64,000 bases of DNA. Source: Kitagawia praeruptora (Eukaryota > Streptophyta > Magnoliopsida > Apiales > Apiaceae). Positions 1 to 12,579 of the stretch are shown here, in pieces (within the stretch, counting starts at the first letter, position 1; the number at the start of each line of letters is the position of its first letter). The stretch covers positions 62,577,501 through 62,641,500 of the forward strand of contig CM075353.1 of the NCBI GenBank assembly GCA_037693485.1, in the 5' to 3' direction. Position numbers and translations under genes: made by a program. The notes under the pieces were generated by a model. The model was not told where the DNA came from. It was given only the letters and a program-made list of their open reading frames with translations, and ran no database searches.

Positions 1-246
1 CATAATTTTTCAAATGTCTTCCGTTGGTCACTTTATGTTTCAATTTTTACATTTTTGATGTTGATTTTTCAAAAATATTAAAAATCATAATTAATTTATA
101 TGTAGAACACTTAATAAAATATAAATGAATATTATTTATTTGTCAACATTAAATTAGAATATAAAATGCAATATTGTATTATAATGAAAAAATATAATGC
201 AATATTTTTAATTTGATTTGAGATTTTTTTAATCTATTTTTAAGTA

Positions 247-3200
247 GAGCACTATAAATATATTATCCATCATTTAAGAAAATTTAAATAATTTTTTTCT
301 CAAATTAAAATTCAATTTTTATAGCATATCTTTTATAATAATTCTCGAATGAATCTCAAAAACATAATAAAATTAAATAAACTAAAATATTGATTTGAAA
401 CGCGTAAAAAATTCAATTTTTATAGCACTGTCTTTTAAAACTATTCTCGAAGGAATATCATAAAGATAGTAAATAAATTGATATATTAATTTGAAACACG
501 TAAGAGAATCTTGGTGCATTTTATGATATTTTTACACGTAACTTAATTTTAAAAAAATATACAAATTTTCTTTGGAAAAAATAAATATACAGAAATATTG
601 TATAATACACCAAGATTCTATTAGGTGTTTTTTTAGTTTTTTTTAGATTTTATTGATTGGGAACACGAATCTTGATGTATTACATAATATTTTTATATTT
701 ATATTTAACTTAATTTTAAAAAAAATTGCATAACTATTTGTTTAAAATAATAATATATAGAACTATTATGTAATACCGAGATTCCCTTATGTATTTTTTA
801 AATTACTTGAAAACATAATATTACTTTATCAAATATTTATATTTAAATTAGTTTAAATATTTTATTGATCTAAATGAAATTTCTAATAGTTATGTACAAG
901 TACAATGTTATAGATAATTCATGGACCATTTACGAATATTTTTTTGAATTCTAGAACTTGAGATAATGGAGGATAAATTTTAAATGATACATTGAAACAC
1001 GCAATAGAAACTTAGTATATTAGATGATATTTTTATATGTAACTAAATTTTAAAAGAAATGTTTATTTTTTTTAAAAAAAATGAAATATATAAATAATAC
1101 ACCAAGATTTTATTAGGTGTTTTGTTAATTATTTAAAAAATTTAATAAAATAAGTTTCGGTATAGTTTTGTACAAGTAGAGCACTATAAATAATTTATCC
1201 AATATTTACGAAAATTTAAATAACATTTTTTGAAATTAAAATTCAATTTTTATTGCATGTCTTTTAAAACAATTCTCGAAGAAATCTCAAAAACATAATA
1301 AAAGTAAATAAATTGATATATTGATTTGAAACACGTAAAAGAATTTTGGTGCATTTTATAATATTTTTACACGTAATTTAATTTTAAAAGAAATGTATAA
1401 TTTTTCTTTAAAAAAATAAATATATAGAAATATTGTGTAATACAACAAAATTCTCTTAGGTGTTTTTTAGTTTTATTTAGATTTTATTGATTTGGAACAC
1501 GAATCTTGAGTATTACATAATATTTTTATATGTAACTTAATTTTAAAAAAATGGATTTTTTTTTTTAAATATACAGAACAATTATGTAATACCGAGATTC
1601 TCTTAGGTGTTTCTTTAATTACTTGAAATCATAATATTACTTTTATCAAATATTTATTTTAAGATTCATTTAAATTATTTATTGATCTAAAATAAGTTTC
1701 GAATATAGTTATGTACAAGTACATCGTTATAAATAATTCATGGAACATTTAAGAATATTTTTTCGAATTCTAGAACTTGAGGTAATGGAGAATAAATTTT
1801 AAATGGTACATTGAAACACGCAATAGGAACTTGGCATATTAGATGATATTTTTATAATTAACTTAATTTTAAAAGAAGTGTTTAGTTTTTTTAAAAAAAT
1901 AAAACATATAAAAATATTATATAATACATCAAGATTTTCGGGTGAGTGCCCTAAATACCCACTTTTTAACATTTTTTAACCAAAATGCCCAGCTTTCAAA
2001 ACACCGCCCAAAATGCTCATCAGATACGCCAATGGTGTGGGCGTATCCTCTGTTACGCCTTTACATCCAACGTATCACACAGATACGCCCATGGAAGCAA
2101 CAAAAAAATTGAGAGATGCACATGTTCAGATTGCGTATCAACAGATACGCATGTTCAGAAGGCGCATCTGACGTCAGCATCGTCGTCTCCAGAGCTCCTT
2201 CCAATGGCGATTCCGATCATTTTTTTTCTTTTACTCCGTTCGTTCACCTCCCTGATTTTCCCTACAATTCCAATATAGCATTTGAATCGTCTCTGAATCC
2301 TCTACACACCTACACCAATTTCAAACCATACCATTTGCAGGATTGCAAACGCCCAAATCTCGATTTTTTCCGTTCGTGTTTCCGGCGAGAGCTTTGCACG
2401 CCCCTGCGGGGCCAGATGACACAAACTGATAAGCAAATGAAGAACATGATGATTAGATGGTCCTTTGGTGATGATTTGGAGGGTGGGAGACGACGTGAGG
2501 GTGTGCAACAAAGAGATGGTCAAGTCGCCGGTGAAGTCGCCATTGGAAGAGCTCTCCAGATCTGGAGAAATTCTGGCAGCTACAGTGAACCGGATACGCC
2601 CATGGGAGTGGCGTATCCCATGGGTATTCTGGGCGGTGGTTCGCGCGCGTGGGTAATTCGGTAAGTGGGTAGGGGAAAAGTGGATATTTTGGGCAATTTT
2701 TCAAGATTTTCTTAGGTGTTTTGTTAATTATTTAAAAATTATAGTATAATTTTATTAGATATTTATATTTAGATTCTACTAAATATTTTATTGGTATAAA
2801 ATAAATTTCGCTATAGTTATGTACAAGTAGAGCACTATAAATAATTTATCCAATATTTAAGAAAATTTAAATAATATTTTTTCAAATTAAAATTCAATTT
2901 GTCTTTTACAACAATTCTCGAAAAAATCTAAAAAACACAATAAAAGTAAATAAACTGATATATTGATGCATTTTATAATATTTCTACATAACTTAATTTT
3001 AAAAGAAATGTATAAATTTCTTTTTCCTAAAAATAAATATATAGAAATATTGTGTAATACACCAAGATTCTCTTAGGTGTTTTTTATTTTTATTTAGATT
3101 TTATTGATTGGGAACACGAATTTTGAGTATTACATAATATTTTTTTATGTAGCTTATTTTTTTTAAAAAAATACATAATTATTTTAAAAAAATATATAAA

Positions 3201-3905
3201 ACTATTATATAATACCGAGATTCTCTTAAGTGTTTTTTTAACTACTTGAAATCATATTATTACTTTTATATTTATATTAAGATTTGTTTAAATATTTTAT
3301 TCATCTAAAATAAGTTTCGAATATAGTTATGTAAAAATACAACGTTACAAATAATTCATGGAATATTTTATAATATTTTTTCGAATTCTAGAACTTGAGA
3401 TAATGGAGAATAAATTTTAAAGGATACATTGAAACATGCGATAGAACCTTGGTATATTAGATGTTATTTAAATATGTAACTTAATTTTAAAAGAAATGAT
3501 TAGTTTTTTTTTAAATGACATATAAAAATTTTGTTAATTATCTAAAAATTGTAATATAATTTTGTTAGATATTTATATTTAGATTTTCACCAAATATTTT
3601 ATTGGTATAAAATAAGTTTTGGTAAAATAAGTTTAAGAAAATTTAAATAATATTTTTTTCAAATTAAAATTGAATTTTTATACCATGTCTTTTAAAACAA
3701 TTTTCGAAGGAATCTCAAAAACATAATAAAGTAAATAAATTGAAACACGTAAGAAAATCTTGGTGCTTTTTATAATATTTCTACATGTAACTTAAATTTA
3801 AAAGTAATGTATAAATTTTTTCTTAAAAAATAAAATATATAGAAATGTTATGTAATACCCAAAGATTTTCTTAGGTGTTTTTTTTAGTTTTTTTTCGTTT
3901 TTCCA
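247..3905. repeat. AT-rich tandem array, unit about 0.8-0.9 kb
   Basis: Landmark phrases recur in the same order: 'ggaacacgaatcttg' near 660, 1494 and 3111; 'ataaattttaaa' preceded by 'aatggag' near 966, 1784 and 3402; 'agcactataaat' near 247, 1180 and 2830; 'gaaacacgtaag/a' near 493, 1327 and 3739. Spacing is 0.82-0.93 kb once the insertion at 1939-2700 is removed, giving about four diverged units, the last one partial. No coding frame is visible. Bases 1-246 are similar AT-rich sequence and may be part of a further unit. I do not recognise the family; it could be a satellite or a tandemly duplicated dead element. Confidence 0.7.
1939..2700. mobile_element. 762-bp non-autonomous TIR element, probably Mutator-like
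   Basis: The element splits a unit of the tandem array and is flanked by the 10-bp direct repeat TCAAGATTTT (1929-1938 and 2701-2710). The sister unit at about 1096-1125 shows the uninterrupted site. The ends form an imperfect inverted repeat: the left end has TGCCCTAAATACCCACTTTT, and the reverse complement of the right end has TGCCCAAAATATCCACTTTT. A 9-10 bp duplication suits Mutator-like elements. The interior is much GC-richer than its surroundings and repeats the motif GATACGCC or its complement several times (near 2022, 2040, 2079, 2133, 2591, 2611). Open frames of up to 182 codons cross it, but I recognise no protein; captured gene sequence is possible. Confidence 0.72.
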
Positions 3906-4600
3906 CTATATCTTAGATTTTTTAAGATATTTCATAATAATTTTTCAATGATCAATTCAAAATTGTTATAATTGATACTTTTTAATATGTTTTATATTTA
4001 TTTTAATATGTATTATATTAATTTATCAATGATTATGTTAAGTGTTTTTATTAATTCACTAAAGAGTTAATCAAGAGTTTTCATTCATTTATTAAATATT
4101 TTGTTAGATGGTTTCATTAATTTATTAAAGATTCTGTTTTTTTTTTACTAATTTATTAAAATTTTTGTTATTTATTTTATTTAATTTGTTAAAATTCTAC
4201 TAAGTATTCTTATTAATTTATTCAAGATTTTGTTAAGTGTTTAATAAAAATAAACAAAATAATATGCAAAATATCAACTACATCTCATTAGATCAATATA
4301 ATGACTTTGAGGATACCTAAAAAAAAGCCCAAAAAAGGGGGAAAATTAAATTAAGATTATACAAAAAAAAAATTACAACATACTTAAAAAAATTAAATTT
4401 TTTACAAGAACACATTAAGAAATCTTAGCACACCTTAAAGATTTTTTTTTCTTAAATTGGAAATATCATTGCAACTTAGAGGATATTACATCAACTAACA
4501 AACAACTGCAAATAAAAAAATACTACCTAGAAACTAAAGAAAAACACTGCAAAAGAAACTTGACTAAGGAAAATCATCTGCCCAACTGTGCACATAGCCT
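3906..4600. other. AT-rich spacer with degenerate short repeats
   Basis: Between about 4030 and 4250 a 45-60 bp phrase built on 'ttaatttattaaagattttgttaagtgttt' is loosely repeated, like a decayed minisatellite. No gene, TIR or Helitron end is visible in the rest. Confidence 0.4.
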
Positions 4601-5402
4601 AATAGGTTGACTTAGGTTTAATTCTTCCCATCCTCTTCCACCATTATTTTCTCATTGTCCATCCCTTCCTTTCTACCTTACGCCATTTCTACATTCTTCA
4701 TCTCATTCTTCTTGGCCTCCGATGCTTTTTCTACCATTTAGCTAGACTCAAATCTTTTGCCACTGTCTCGTCCAAATTTGACTTTTATTTTCCTTCCCTT
4801 CTTAGAGAATGGGTTTTCATCTTCTAAAACTTTAATTTCATCCTGCGACATAACACCATTGTTATTGAAAGATGCATCATCAACCAATTTATTTTTACCT
4901 TTTGGGGTCCTTCATCCCGCTCTATCCCGCTCTTCACCATTTGCTCTTTGGTCCCCTGTGTCTCCTCAATGTCTTTGATCACCAACCCCCTGCTACCTTC
5001 TAAATCTTTACCCTAAGAGTCCCTCTTTTTTCCTCTTCCTCCAAATTCCATTTCAAAGCGCTTTCTCCTTACTACTTGTTCCAAAGTTCTTGTCGCAGCT
5101 TGAGCTTCGAGATAACTCAGTAGCTTTTGTCAATACTGACCTTTTCTGAAAACACCGGCCTAAGACCATCAATAGCCTCATCCAAAACCAAAATTAGGTT
5201 CAACCATCAGAGAATCATACGGAATATCCCTCCCCAAGTCAAAATCCAAAAGCTCCATTACACGTCTAAAACTTTCATAGATGTCAGATAGACCCACATA
5301 ATATTTCATACCGTACTCAGCTAGATATATTGCCATATGGTTAATTTTTGGCGTCACCAACAAAACAAGATAGTCTGCACTTTCTAGTTCCTCCGTCGTC
5401 AA
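4601..5402 (-). pseudogene. Unrecognised coding-like remnant
   Basis: Base composition rises here and the minus strand reads as protein-like sequence in broken frames. The clearest piece is 74 codons at 5402-5178 (begins MTTEELESADYLVLLVTP), followed after stops by charged stretches with RKRFEMEFGGRGKRDS and GKDLEGSRGLVIKDIEE. Frames are interrupted by stops, so it is not a working gene. I do not recognise the family. It could be a captured host fragment or a retroelement gag remnant. Confidence 0.3.
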
Positions 5403-5413
5403 TAAGGTTCATC

Positions 5414-5650
5414 CTGAACAGAACACCTACAAGAATCAAGATTCTGTTAGATCTGTTAGATTGATCAGAACAGAACACCTACAAACAGAACACCTACAAG
5501 AATCAAGATTCTGTTAGATGTGTTAGATTGATCAGAACAGAACACCTACAAGAATCAAGAATCTATTAGATTGGATCAGAACACATATACGAATCTTTTT
5601 AGTGTTCGTTAAAAATCAAGGGATTCTTTTTAGTGTTCGTTAAAAATAAA
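5414..5650. repeat. Short tandem repeats, about 50-60 bp units
   Basis: The phrases AGAACACCTACAAGAATCAA and GATTCTGTTAGAT recur three times between 5414 and 5575, with a partial extra copy at 5480. A second direct repeat, TTCTTTTTAGTGTTCGTTAA, occurs twice at about 5596 and 5624. No coding function is visible. Confidence 0.7.
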
Positions 5651-6035
5651 CAAATTATATAAACCAAAAATCAAAACTACATACCGTAAGATTTCAATGT
5701 TCTGTGTGTTCTCCTAGGTTTTTCTTTACGCTTGTATGATTTTCTGTCTATCTAGTTTTAGAGATTTGATAATGTCGTAAAATTCAATCAGCGTATATCG
5801 TAAAGCATTATAGAAAACTAAAGTCAATCAAGGATTCGTTTCCAAAGTTAAAAAGATCCATATATTCAATCAAATATTTTATGATGTACAGATTCCATAA
5901 ATAAATTAGTCTAGGCCGTATATTGTAAGATTTATACAAAGAAAATAACATTGTTTATTGATTATATTTACATCACTGTCATTATACACCTTTGTATTTG
6001 ATTTTTTAAAGATCTTCATTTTAAATGGTCAGGAT

Positions 6036-6081
6036 TGAGTTCTCTGGTTCTCTCGATAAGAAGGTTCTCCCTAGAACCTTA

Positions 6082-6083
<2 letters not shown>
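6036..6083. mobile_element. Right end of a (TA)n-bounded TIR element
   Basis: The reverse complement of the sequence abutting the left side of the (TA)n tract reads AGGTAAGGTTCTAGGGAGAA. This closely resembles the left terminus of the MITE at 44,699 (GGCCAAGGTTCTAGAGAGAA). Its partner end to the left was not found, so the element is probably old or truncated. Confidence 0.5.
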
Positions 6084-6133
<50 letters not shown>

Positions 6134-6135
6134 TA
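6084..6135. repeat. (TA)n microsatellite
   Basis: An almost pure TA run of about 50 bp lies between two transposon termini. The sequence leaving it on the right (from 6136, GAGTATGATTCAGGTGAGAA) is also of the same terminal type as the other (TA)n-bounded elements in this window; no matching far end was found. Confidence 0.85.
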
Positions 6136-6199
6136 GAGTATGATTCAGGTGAGAACACGTATATGTTGGAGAACAATGAGAACACCACATTTCAAATAT

Positions 6200-7026
6200 A
6201 TATACATATTTGAACAAATATGTATAACCAACCTGCTAACAAAAAATAAATAGATTAATTTAACTAATATTCGAATAAATAAATCAAAATGGGTACAAAC
6301 TTTGCTCATTATTCTTAAAATTGTAATGTAACCCCCATGATTTATCAATGTATTTTGCTATTATTTTTGTTATATAATAAAACTATATGACATGTTTAAT
6401 AAAAATAAATATATTTTACCAGAAATGAAAGATGAGATCCTTGGTTGACAACAACATATGTGCAAATGTGTATTAAAAAAAGTAATTGTAACATTTTAAA
6501 ATAAATACATGAAAATTTTCGTTGATAGATCTAATATATTGAAATATTCTATGTTTTGAAAAAGAAATTACTTTTTATGAATTTGAAGTTCGAACACCAT
6601 AAAAAAATGTTTAAATCAAATATTTGTATTATTAGCTTTAAAAATATTAACAAAGTTTAAAACTAATAACATAAAAGTATATTAAAAATTATAGATATTA
6701 AAAAAATAATCATGCGTTACACGAGTTATATACTAATACTTGGATGAAGAAAATTTTGATTTAATTTATTTCATTACGTATTTATTCAATATCAATTATT
6801 TTTATAAATACCGTATAGTTGTTTATTAATGAAGTACATGACTATAAAAATAGGGTTTTTTTATTAATAAATCCTTTTTTAAAAACTATTTTATAAATAT
6901 GCCCCATTTATAATTGTATTTACAAATATGCCCCATTTTAAAATTGTTTACAATTTTAAATTAACCATGGTTAGTTTCATTACTTTACATTTTTAAATGA
7001 CAAATATTACTTTTCTTTTATAAATA
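6200..7026. other. AT-rich region, no gene seen
   Basis: No conserved coding frame, terminal repeat or RNA gene could be recognised. It probably contains the body of the element whose end touches the (TA)n tract at 6135. Confidence 0.4.
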
Positions 7027-7027
7027 A

Positions 7028-7996
7028 CTAGGTAACTTATCCGCGCTTCGTGCGGTGCATAAATTTTCCTTTTAAAATATTGAAAATAGATAAATTATTT
7101 TTAAAAATTGATTGATCTCTTAAGAATTTTTTAAAAAAATGATTCAAAATAATTTACTTAAATTATAAGTTTGAAGCTATTCTCTTTATATATCTAAATT
7201 TTTTAAAATCTCAAAAATATCATAAACATAAAAAGTAGTAATTATAATACAAACGTAGTCTTTACGATCAAAAGTTATAATTTTTATATATAATAACACT
7301 TTTTAAAGCCGACACCCCTCTCATAACATACATGTTCAATTGTAGTGTAAGAATTTATTTAATTAGAATATTAATGTATTTCGACACAATTTAATGAACA
7401 AACGGGTATATAACTTTTTTATCGATTTAATCTACCGATAAAATTGGATTTTTTTCAATTTAATCGGTTTGATCATAACCCATGTGTAATTTATTCATGT
7501 GTAAAAATAAAAAAAAACTATTTGTTTTATTTTTATTATAGGTGTTAAGCAAATATTTACATACTTCTATAATTTATTACAATTTCCATAATCACTAATG
7601 ATAAAGATTGCTTGAGAAGTTAAGGGTAGCCTATACTACAATTATCCGAAAAGAAATTGGAGTGGTATTCGACAGGGGATAAAAAAGAACGCAATGTAAA
7701 CAATTTTTAGTCGTCATTTTACCTAAAAATAAACTTAATTATAATTATAATAAACTTAATTAATATCTAATACTGAAATAATAATTATAATGCTCAAATA
7801 AAGTTTTATAATTTCTTAACTAAATAAAATAAATTTAATACATATTTATTATGTATAATTAATGACTAATCAATATGTCATTAAGAGCTATTTAATGCAA
7901 GAAATTAATTTTAATTAAAAAATTAAAAAAGCCAAAATTCAAGAAAAATACCTTAAAAATTTCTGGTAACTTTCCGATCTCCAGGCATTATAATAT
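7028..7996 (-). mobile_element. Probable degenerate non-autonomous Helitron
   Basis: On the minus strand the 3' end reads a short hairpin (7041-7055, stems CCGCAC / GCGCGG with one mismatch), about ten bases, then CTAG with a host T beyond (7027-7031), as in Helitrons. The 5' end is a guess: it should lie against the next Helitron at 7997. No Rep/helicase coding sequence is present. Confidence 0.4.
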
Positions 7997-7997
7997 A

Positions 7998-8271
7998 CTA
8001 GCTTATAGCCCGTGCGAAGCACGGGTTACTTTTAAAATTATATAATTAAATAAAATAGAGAAAATTATTACGAATTTATTAGTAATAATAATAGTTTAAT
8101 AAATGATATGTATTGATTAGAATTAATAATATAAAATCTTAATGTAAATTTGTTGTGGAATTCATTTGATTTGTTTTATATTATAAATAATTTAAAATTA
8201 AATAATTAGAGTGAAAACCAAAACTTAGGAGAAAACCAAAACTTTCAATGTTTCGGCTTTAATATAATAGT
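7998..8271 (-). mobile_element. Short non-autonomous Helitron
   Basis: The 3' end (left, minus strand) has the perfect hairpin CCCGTGCGAAGCACGGG at 8009-8025 followed by spacer and CTAG at 7998-8001, with host A at 7997 on the plus strand. The 5' region at about 8240-8271 carries the phrase 'aatgtttcggctttaatataatag' (in part), seen at the 5' end of two other Helitrons nearby. The element is non-coding and lies head to tail against the next Helitron. Confidence 0.65.
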
Positions 8272-8272
8272 A

Positions 8273-9523
8273 CTAGCTTATAACCCGTGCGATGCACGGA
8301 TTTCTTTTGATATACAATAAATTTTATTTTATGTTACAATTATATTTTTAAATAATAATAATTAATATTTTATTTTAATTTTAACTTAAATTATTTAATA
8401 AAAAATTAATTAATGATATGCATAGCTTAAAACTTATATTATAAAATTTTAAAATAAATATGTAGTTGATGGAATTCAAACCTTGAAATTTTAGTAAATT
8501 AATTTAATCATATAATATATCTAATCATTATATCTAACGATTCTGATTTTTTACTAAAAATCTAACGGTCATTATTCGTAGTATACGGATTTCTATTATA
8601 TTTTGTTAGTGATTGGAAGATATAGTGTAATATTTTTGGGTATATATTAATTATTGCAAGATTATGTTTTAAATTAAAAGTCAAAGTGTTTAAATTAGGA
8701 GAAAATATTACTGATTGGAAGATATAAATTTATAAAATTATAATAAAATTTTATTATGTTATAAATAAAATTTATTGATATGGTGTTTATTTTATTATTT
8801 TATAAATTTTATTCAATATTACAATTATGTAATCATTATTTTTAATGACTTTTTAATTTTAATTCAATATAATTTAATATACTCATGTTTACGAATTATA
8901 CTAATGTTTCCTTGTTATAAATAACGTATAGGGATTTTAATATATTTTATTAAATAAATGAAAAATATGGTGTGATAATATTAGTTTTAAATCAAAAAGG
9001 TAATGTTTTTTAATACGAAAGAAAATATTAATGATTGAAAGATATGATACGATTGATGTTTTCAGTTGTTTATAAAAGGTAATATCTTCAATTAAAGTAA
9101 ATGCGAAAAAGGCAATCGACTAATTAACATTAATTATTTTATGTTATTATTTATTTTAGCTGTTTTAATAGTATAAATATCGAATATATTTTTCTTTTTA
9201 ATGAAGAATTATACTAATGTTTCCTTATAAAACAAAAAGGTAACGTGTTTTAATTCGAAAGGAAATATTAATGATTGGAAGATATGATACGATTAATTTT
9301 TTAGGTGTTTATAAAATGTAATATCTTCAACTAAAAGTAAATGTGAAAAAAGGCATTCGACTAATTAGTAATTACCATTAATTATTTTATGTTATAATTT
9401 ATTTTACTATTTTAATAGTATAGATATTAAATATTTTTTTTTAATGAATGGTAAATAAGTAAATTCACTAAGAACCAAAAAACAGGTACCAAAACTTTTA
9501 ATGTTTCGGCTTTTATATAATAG
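8273..9523 (-). mobile_element. Non-autonomous Helitron
   Basis: The minus-strand 3' end has hairpin CCGTGC-GAT-GCACGG (8285-8299) and CTAG (8273-8276). The 5' end near 9500-9523 has the family phrase 'aatgtttcggcttttatata'. Inside, blocks around 8980-9160 and 9225-9420 are diverged direct repeats ('aatattaatgattg', 'gatatgatacgatt'). No protein is encoded. Confidence 0.65.
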
Positions 9524-10998
9524 TAAGCTTAAAACCCGTGCGATGCACGGATTTCTTTTAATATTATATGATATGCTTTATTAATTCGATTTACTTTTTT
9601 TTAAATATGAATTTTGGAGGTTTAAATTTTTAAATGAGATGATTTGATAATAATTATATAAATGTTAATTAGCAAAAAAAATTTATAAATGTTATCCGTT
9701 ATATTTCTATGAAAAGAGGGAGGTGTTAGTTATAGAAAATTAAAAAAGAAACATGTTTTAGGTGAAAAGGGTAATTGATTAGTTTATAGTAATTATAATT
9801 CAATTACGTTATTTTTCTAAATAAAATTGCTCGTAAAGTTTTAAGAAAAGGAAAAATTAGGGTTGCCCGTGATATTTTAAAGAATAGAGATATTTTAGTT
9901 AGAAAATATAGAAAAGATGATAAATTTTAGCTTAAACTTAATCGGTTAATTATTAACATTATAATATTGTTATTTTATTTTATTAAATAGAACCGTCCGT
10001 GATATAATTTAAAAAAAGATTGATTTTATTTAGAGAAAATAGAAAATGTAATGTGAAAATTAAAAAGATGACATGTTTTAGGTGAAAAAGGTAATTGATT
10101 AGTTTATAATAATTATAATTTAATTTATGTTATTTCACTAAATTAAATTGTTCGTAATGTCTTTAGATTGTGAGAAATTAATGTTGCCCATGATATTTCT
10201 AGAAAAAAGGAATTTGAATTATAAAATATGGAAAATATGATACGTTTTAGGTGAAAAAGGTATTCAAAAAGGTAATCGTTTAATTATAAGTACTTATAAA
10301 ATTATAATTTAGAATGCCGTGATTTAACTGAAAAAAGTGAGGTGTTAGTTAGAGAAAATTAAAAAGGAAACATGTTTTAGGTGGAAAAGGTAATTAATTA
10401 GTTTATAGTAATTATAATTTAATTTATGTTATTTCACTAAATTAAATTGTTCGTAGTGTTTTTAGATATTGAGAAATTAATGTTGCCCGCGATATTTCTA
10501 GAAAAAAGAAATTTGAATTATAAAATAGGGAAAAGGTGATATGTTTTAGTTGAAAAGGGTAATTGATAATTATTAGTATTATAATATTATTATTTATTAA
10601 ATAGAACCCCGTGATATATTTGTAAAAAAAAATATTTTAGTTAAAGAGATATTTTAGTTATAGAATAGAGAAAATGTAACATGTTTTGGCTAAAAAAGGT
10701 AATTGATTGGTTAATAGTAATTATAATATAATTATGTTATTTTCAAAATTGCTTGTAGTGTTTATAAGAAAGGAGAAATTTTAGTTAGATAAAATAATAA
10801 TGATATTGTGCTTTACCTGAAAAGGGAAATTAATTAGTTAGTGACAAATAGAAAAGGTAATATGTTTAATATGAAAAAGGAAATTATGTATTTAATTAAT
10901 AGTTAAGTAAGGGTAATTAGGTAAATTCAATAGGTACCAACCAACCAACCAAACTTTTAATGTTTCGGCTTTAATATAATAGAATAGATAGATATAGA
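9524..10998 (-). mobile_element. Non-autonomous Helitron with internal repeats
   Basis: The 3' hairpin CCGTGC-GAT-GCACGG lies at 9536-9550, with the terminal tetranucleotide degraded to CTTA. The 5' end near 10,998 reads, on the minus strand, a TC-type start followed by the phrase ending 'aaagccgaaacatt'. The interior is built of diverged modules that each begin near 'ccgtgatat' and contain 'acatgttttaggtgaaaa', visible from about 9985, 10,200, 10,315, 10,490 and 10,610. The Helitron at 57,290-59,055 is a relative with the same modules. No coding sequence. Confidence 0.6.
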
Positions 10999-11529
10999 TG
11001 ATGTTTCACTCACGCTTGAATCTCTACCGTACTAAAACTATAAACAAAACCAAAACTGGATAACAGAGCTTACAGTACTTCAACAACGCACAAACATATC
11101 TAACGAGGGATATATGTGGTGGTTTTTTATGTACGCTTCTATCGTACTCCGTACTTCTTTATTTATTGATTCCTCCAGGCAATATGCAACAAAATGAACA
11201 TCATGTAAAAGTTTCAAAATCTGCACCAATAAACAAACAATAACTGCATTATAGGCTTAGCACATTAAATTTCTGGAGCAATATAAGTGAAGTGTAAAAT
11301 CGAAAAATCTCCATAACAAAAATAAAAAGCATATATCACAAATATTTTATCATCTTTTGAATTTTAACAACGTAACAATCCTTCGAATTGAAAATCAAAA
11401 ACTAATTCAAACGGACCAAATTATCCATTTACTTTCGATCTAATCTTTTTTTCTCTGAGTTGGAGCCAATCGGACATATTGAATGAGAAGGAGTGGGAAG
11501 GAATGGGCGGGAGTTCTACACACGTACTG
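10999..11529. other. Unassigned sequence
   Basis: Moderately AT-rich single-copy-looking sequence between a minus-strand Helitron and a Stowaway element. I see no open frame of note, RNA gene or repeat end. Confidence 0.4.
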
Positions 11530-11845
11530 CTCCCTCTGTCCCATCCATTTATTTACAATTTCCTTTTTGGGTCGTCCCACCATTTCTTTACATTACCCAA
11601 AATAGTAGTAAGTTTTAACACTATTACACCCACTACTTCACTTATTTTAACAATACTTTACACTATTTCACCCACTACTTAACTTATTTTAACAATAAAA
11701 TCACTATTACACCCACTACTTCACTTATTTTAACAATAAAATCACTATTACACCCACTACCTCATTTATTTTAACAATATTACACCCACTATCTTTGACC
11801 TCCGTGCCCAGCCGCCATGTAAAGAACTGGCTGGGACGGAGGGAG
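11530..11845. mobile_element. Stowaway-type MITE
   Basis: The termini are CTCCCTCTGTCCC on the left and the inverse of CTCCCTCCGTCCC on the right, the hallmark Stowaway (Tc1/mariner) inverted repeat. TA follows the right end (11,846-11,847); the left TA is mutated to TG. The interior carries tandem copies of 'acacccactacttcacttattttaacaataaa', also seen in the Stowaways at 29,025 and 63,181. Confidence 0.8.
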
Positions 11846-11967
11846 TATAAGATTTGGCCGGTGATTTTACATACCTCTTAAAACCTACGGAGTAATTTTT
11901 AGTCTCAATCTGTATTGTTTTGTATTAGAGACATTATAGTCATATTTACCTAAATTTATAACTTAAT

Positions 11968-12575
11968 TTATACTATATTATTATAAGCAAACTAGAGATC
12001 TTTTGTAGTTTGTAGTTTGGTTAACCAAGCTATTGATAACCGTTAGATCTTCAACTCTCAAATAGATCATGACCGTTAGATACAATAATATTAAAAGTTG
12101 TTATATTGAGAATTCTAAGATCCAATTCCCTTTTAGTTTAAAATATTACTCTTTATAAACAACTAAAAACATAAATCATACCTTATCTTTCTATCATTAA
12201 TATTTTTATCTAATTAAAACATGTTACCTTCCATTTAATTAAAACACAACACGTTACCTTTTATTTTAAAGCTAATAATGCAATCATTAATATATATATC
12301 CAAAAATATTGCACCATATCTTTCAACCATTAATAAACACCTAAAAACATGAATCATACCATAATTTTCAATCATTAATATTTTTTTCTAATTAAGTATA
12401 CATTGTGTATAATAAAAAAATATAAGTATAATCATTAAACATGAATATATCAAATTATTTTAAATTAAAATTAAAAAAATATTGAAAATAATGTTTCTAT
12501 AAAATATAATATAAATTTCAATAAAATTTATGACATAATAAAAGAAACTCGTGCATCGCACGGGTTACAAGCTTA
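11968..12575 (+). mobile_element. Non-autonomous Helitron
   Basis: The 5' part has the phrase 'ttataagcaaactagagatc' followed by 'gtagtttggttaacc', shared with the Helitron 5' ends at 24,150, 24,718 and 25,575. The 3' end has hairpin CGTGCATCGCACG near 12,550, spacer, and a degraded CTTA. Both ends are approximate. Non-coding. Confidence 0.55.
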
Positions 12576-12579
12576 TATA

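Noticed and set aside
1985..2664. Open frames of 97 and 182 codons in the 762-bp element
   Set aside because: They have no recognisable domain, overlap frames on both strands and depend on locally higher GC content; not called as genes.
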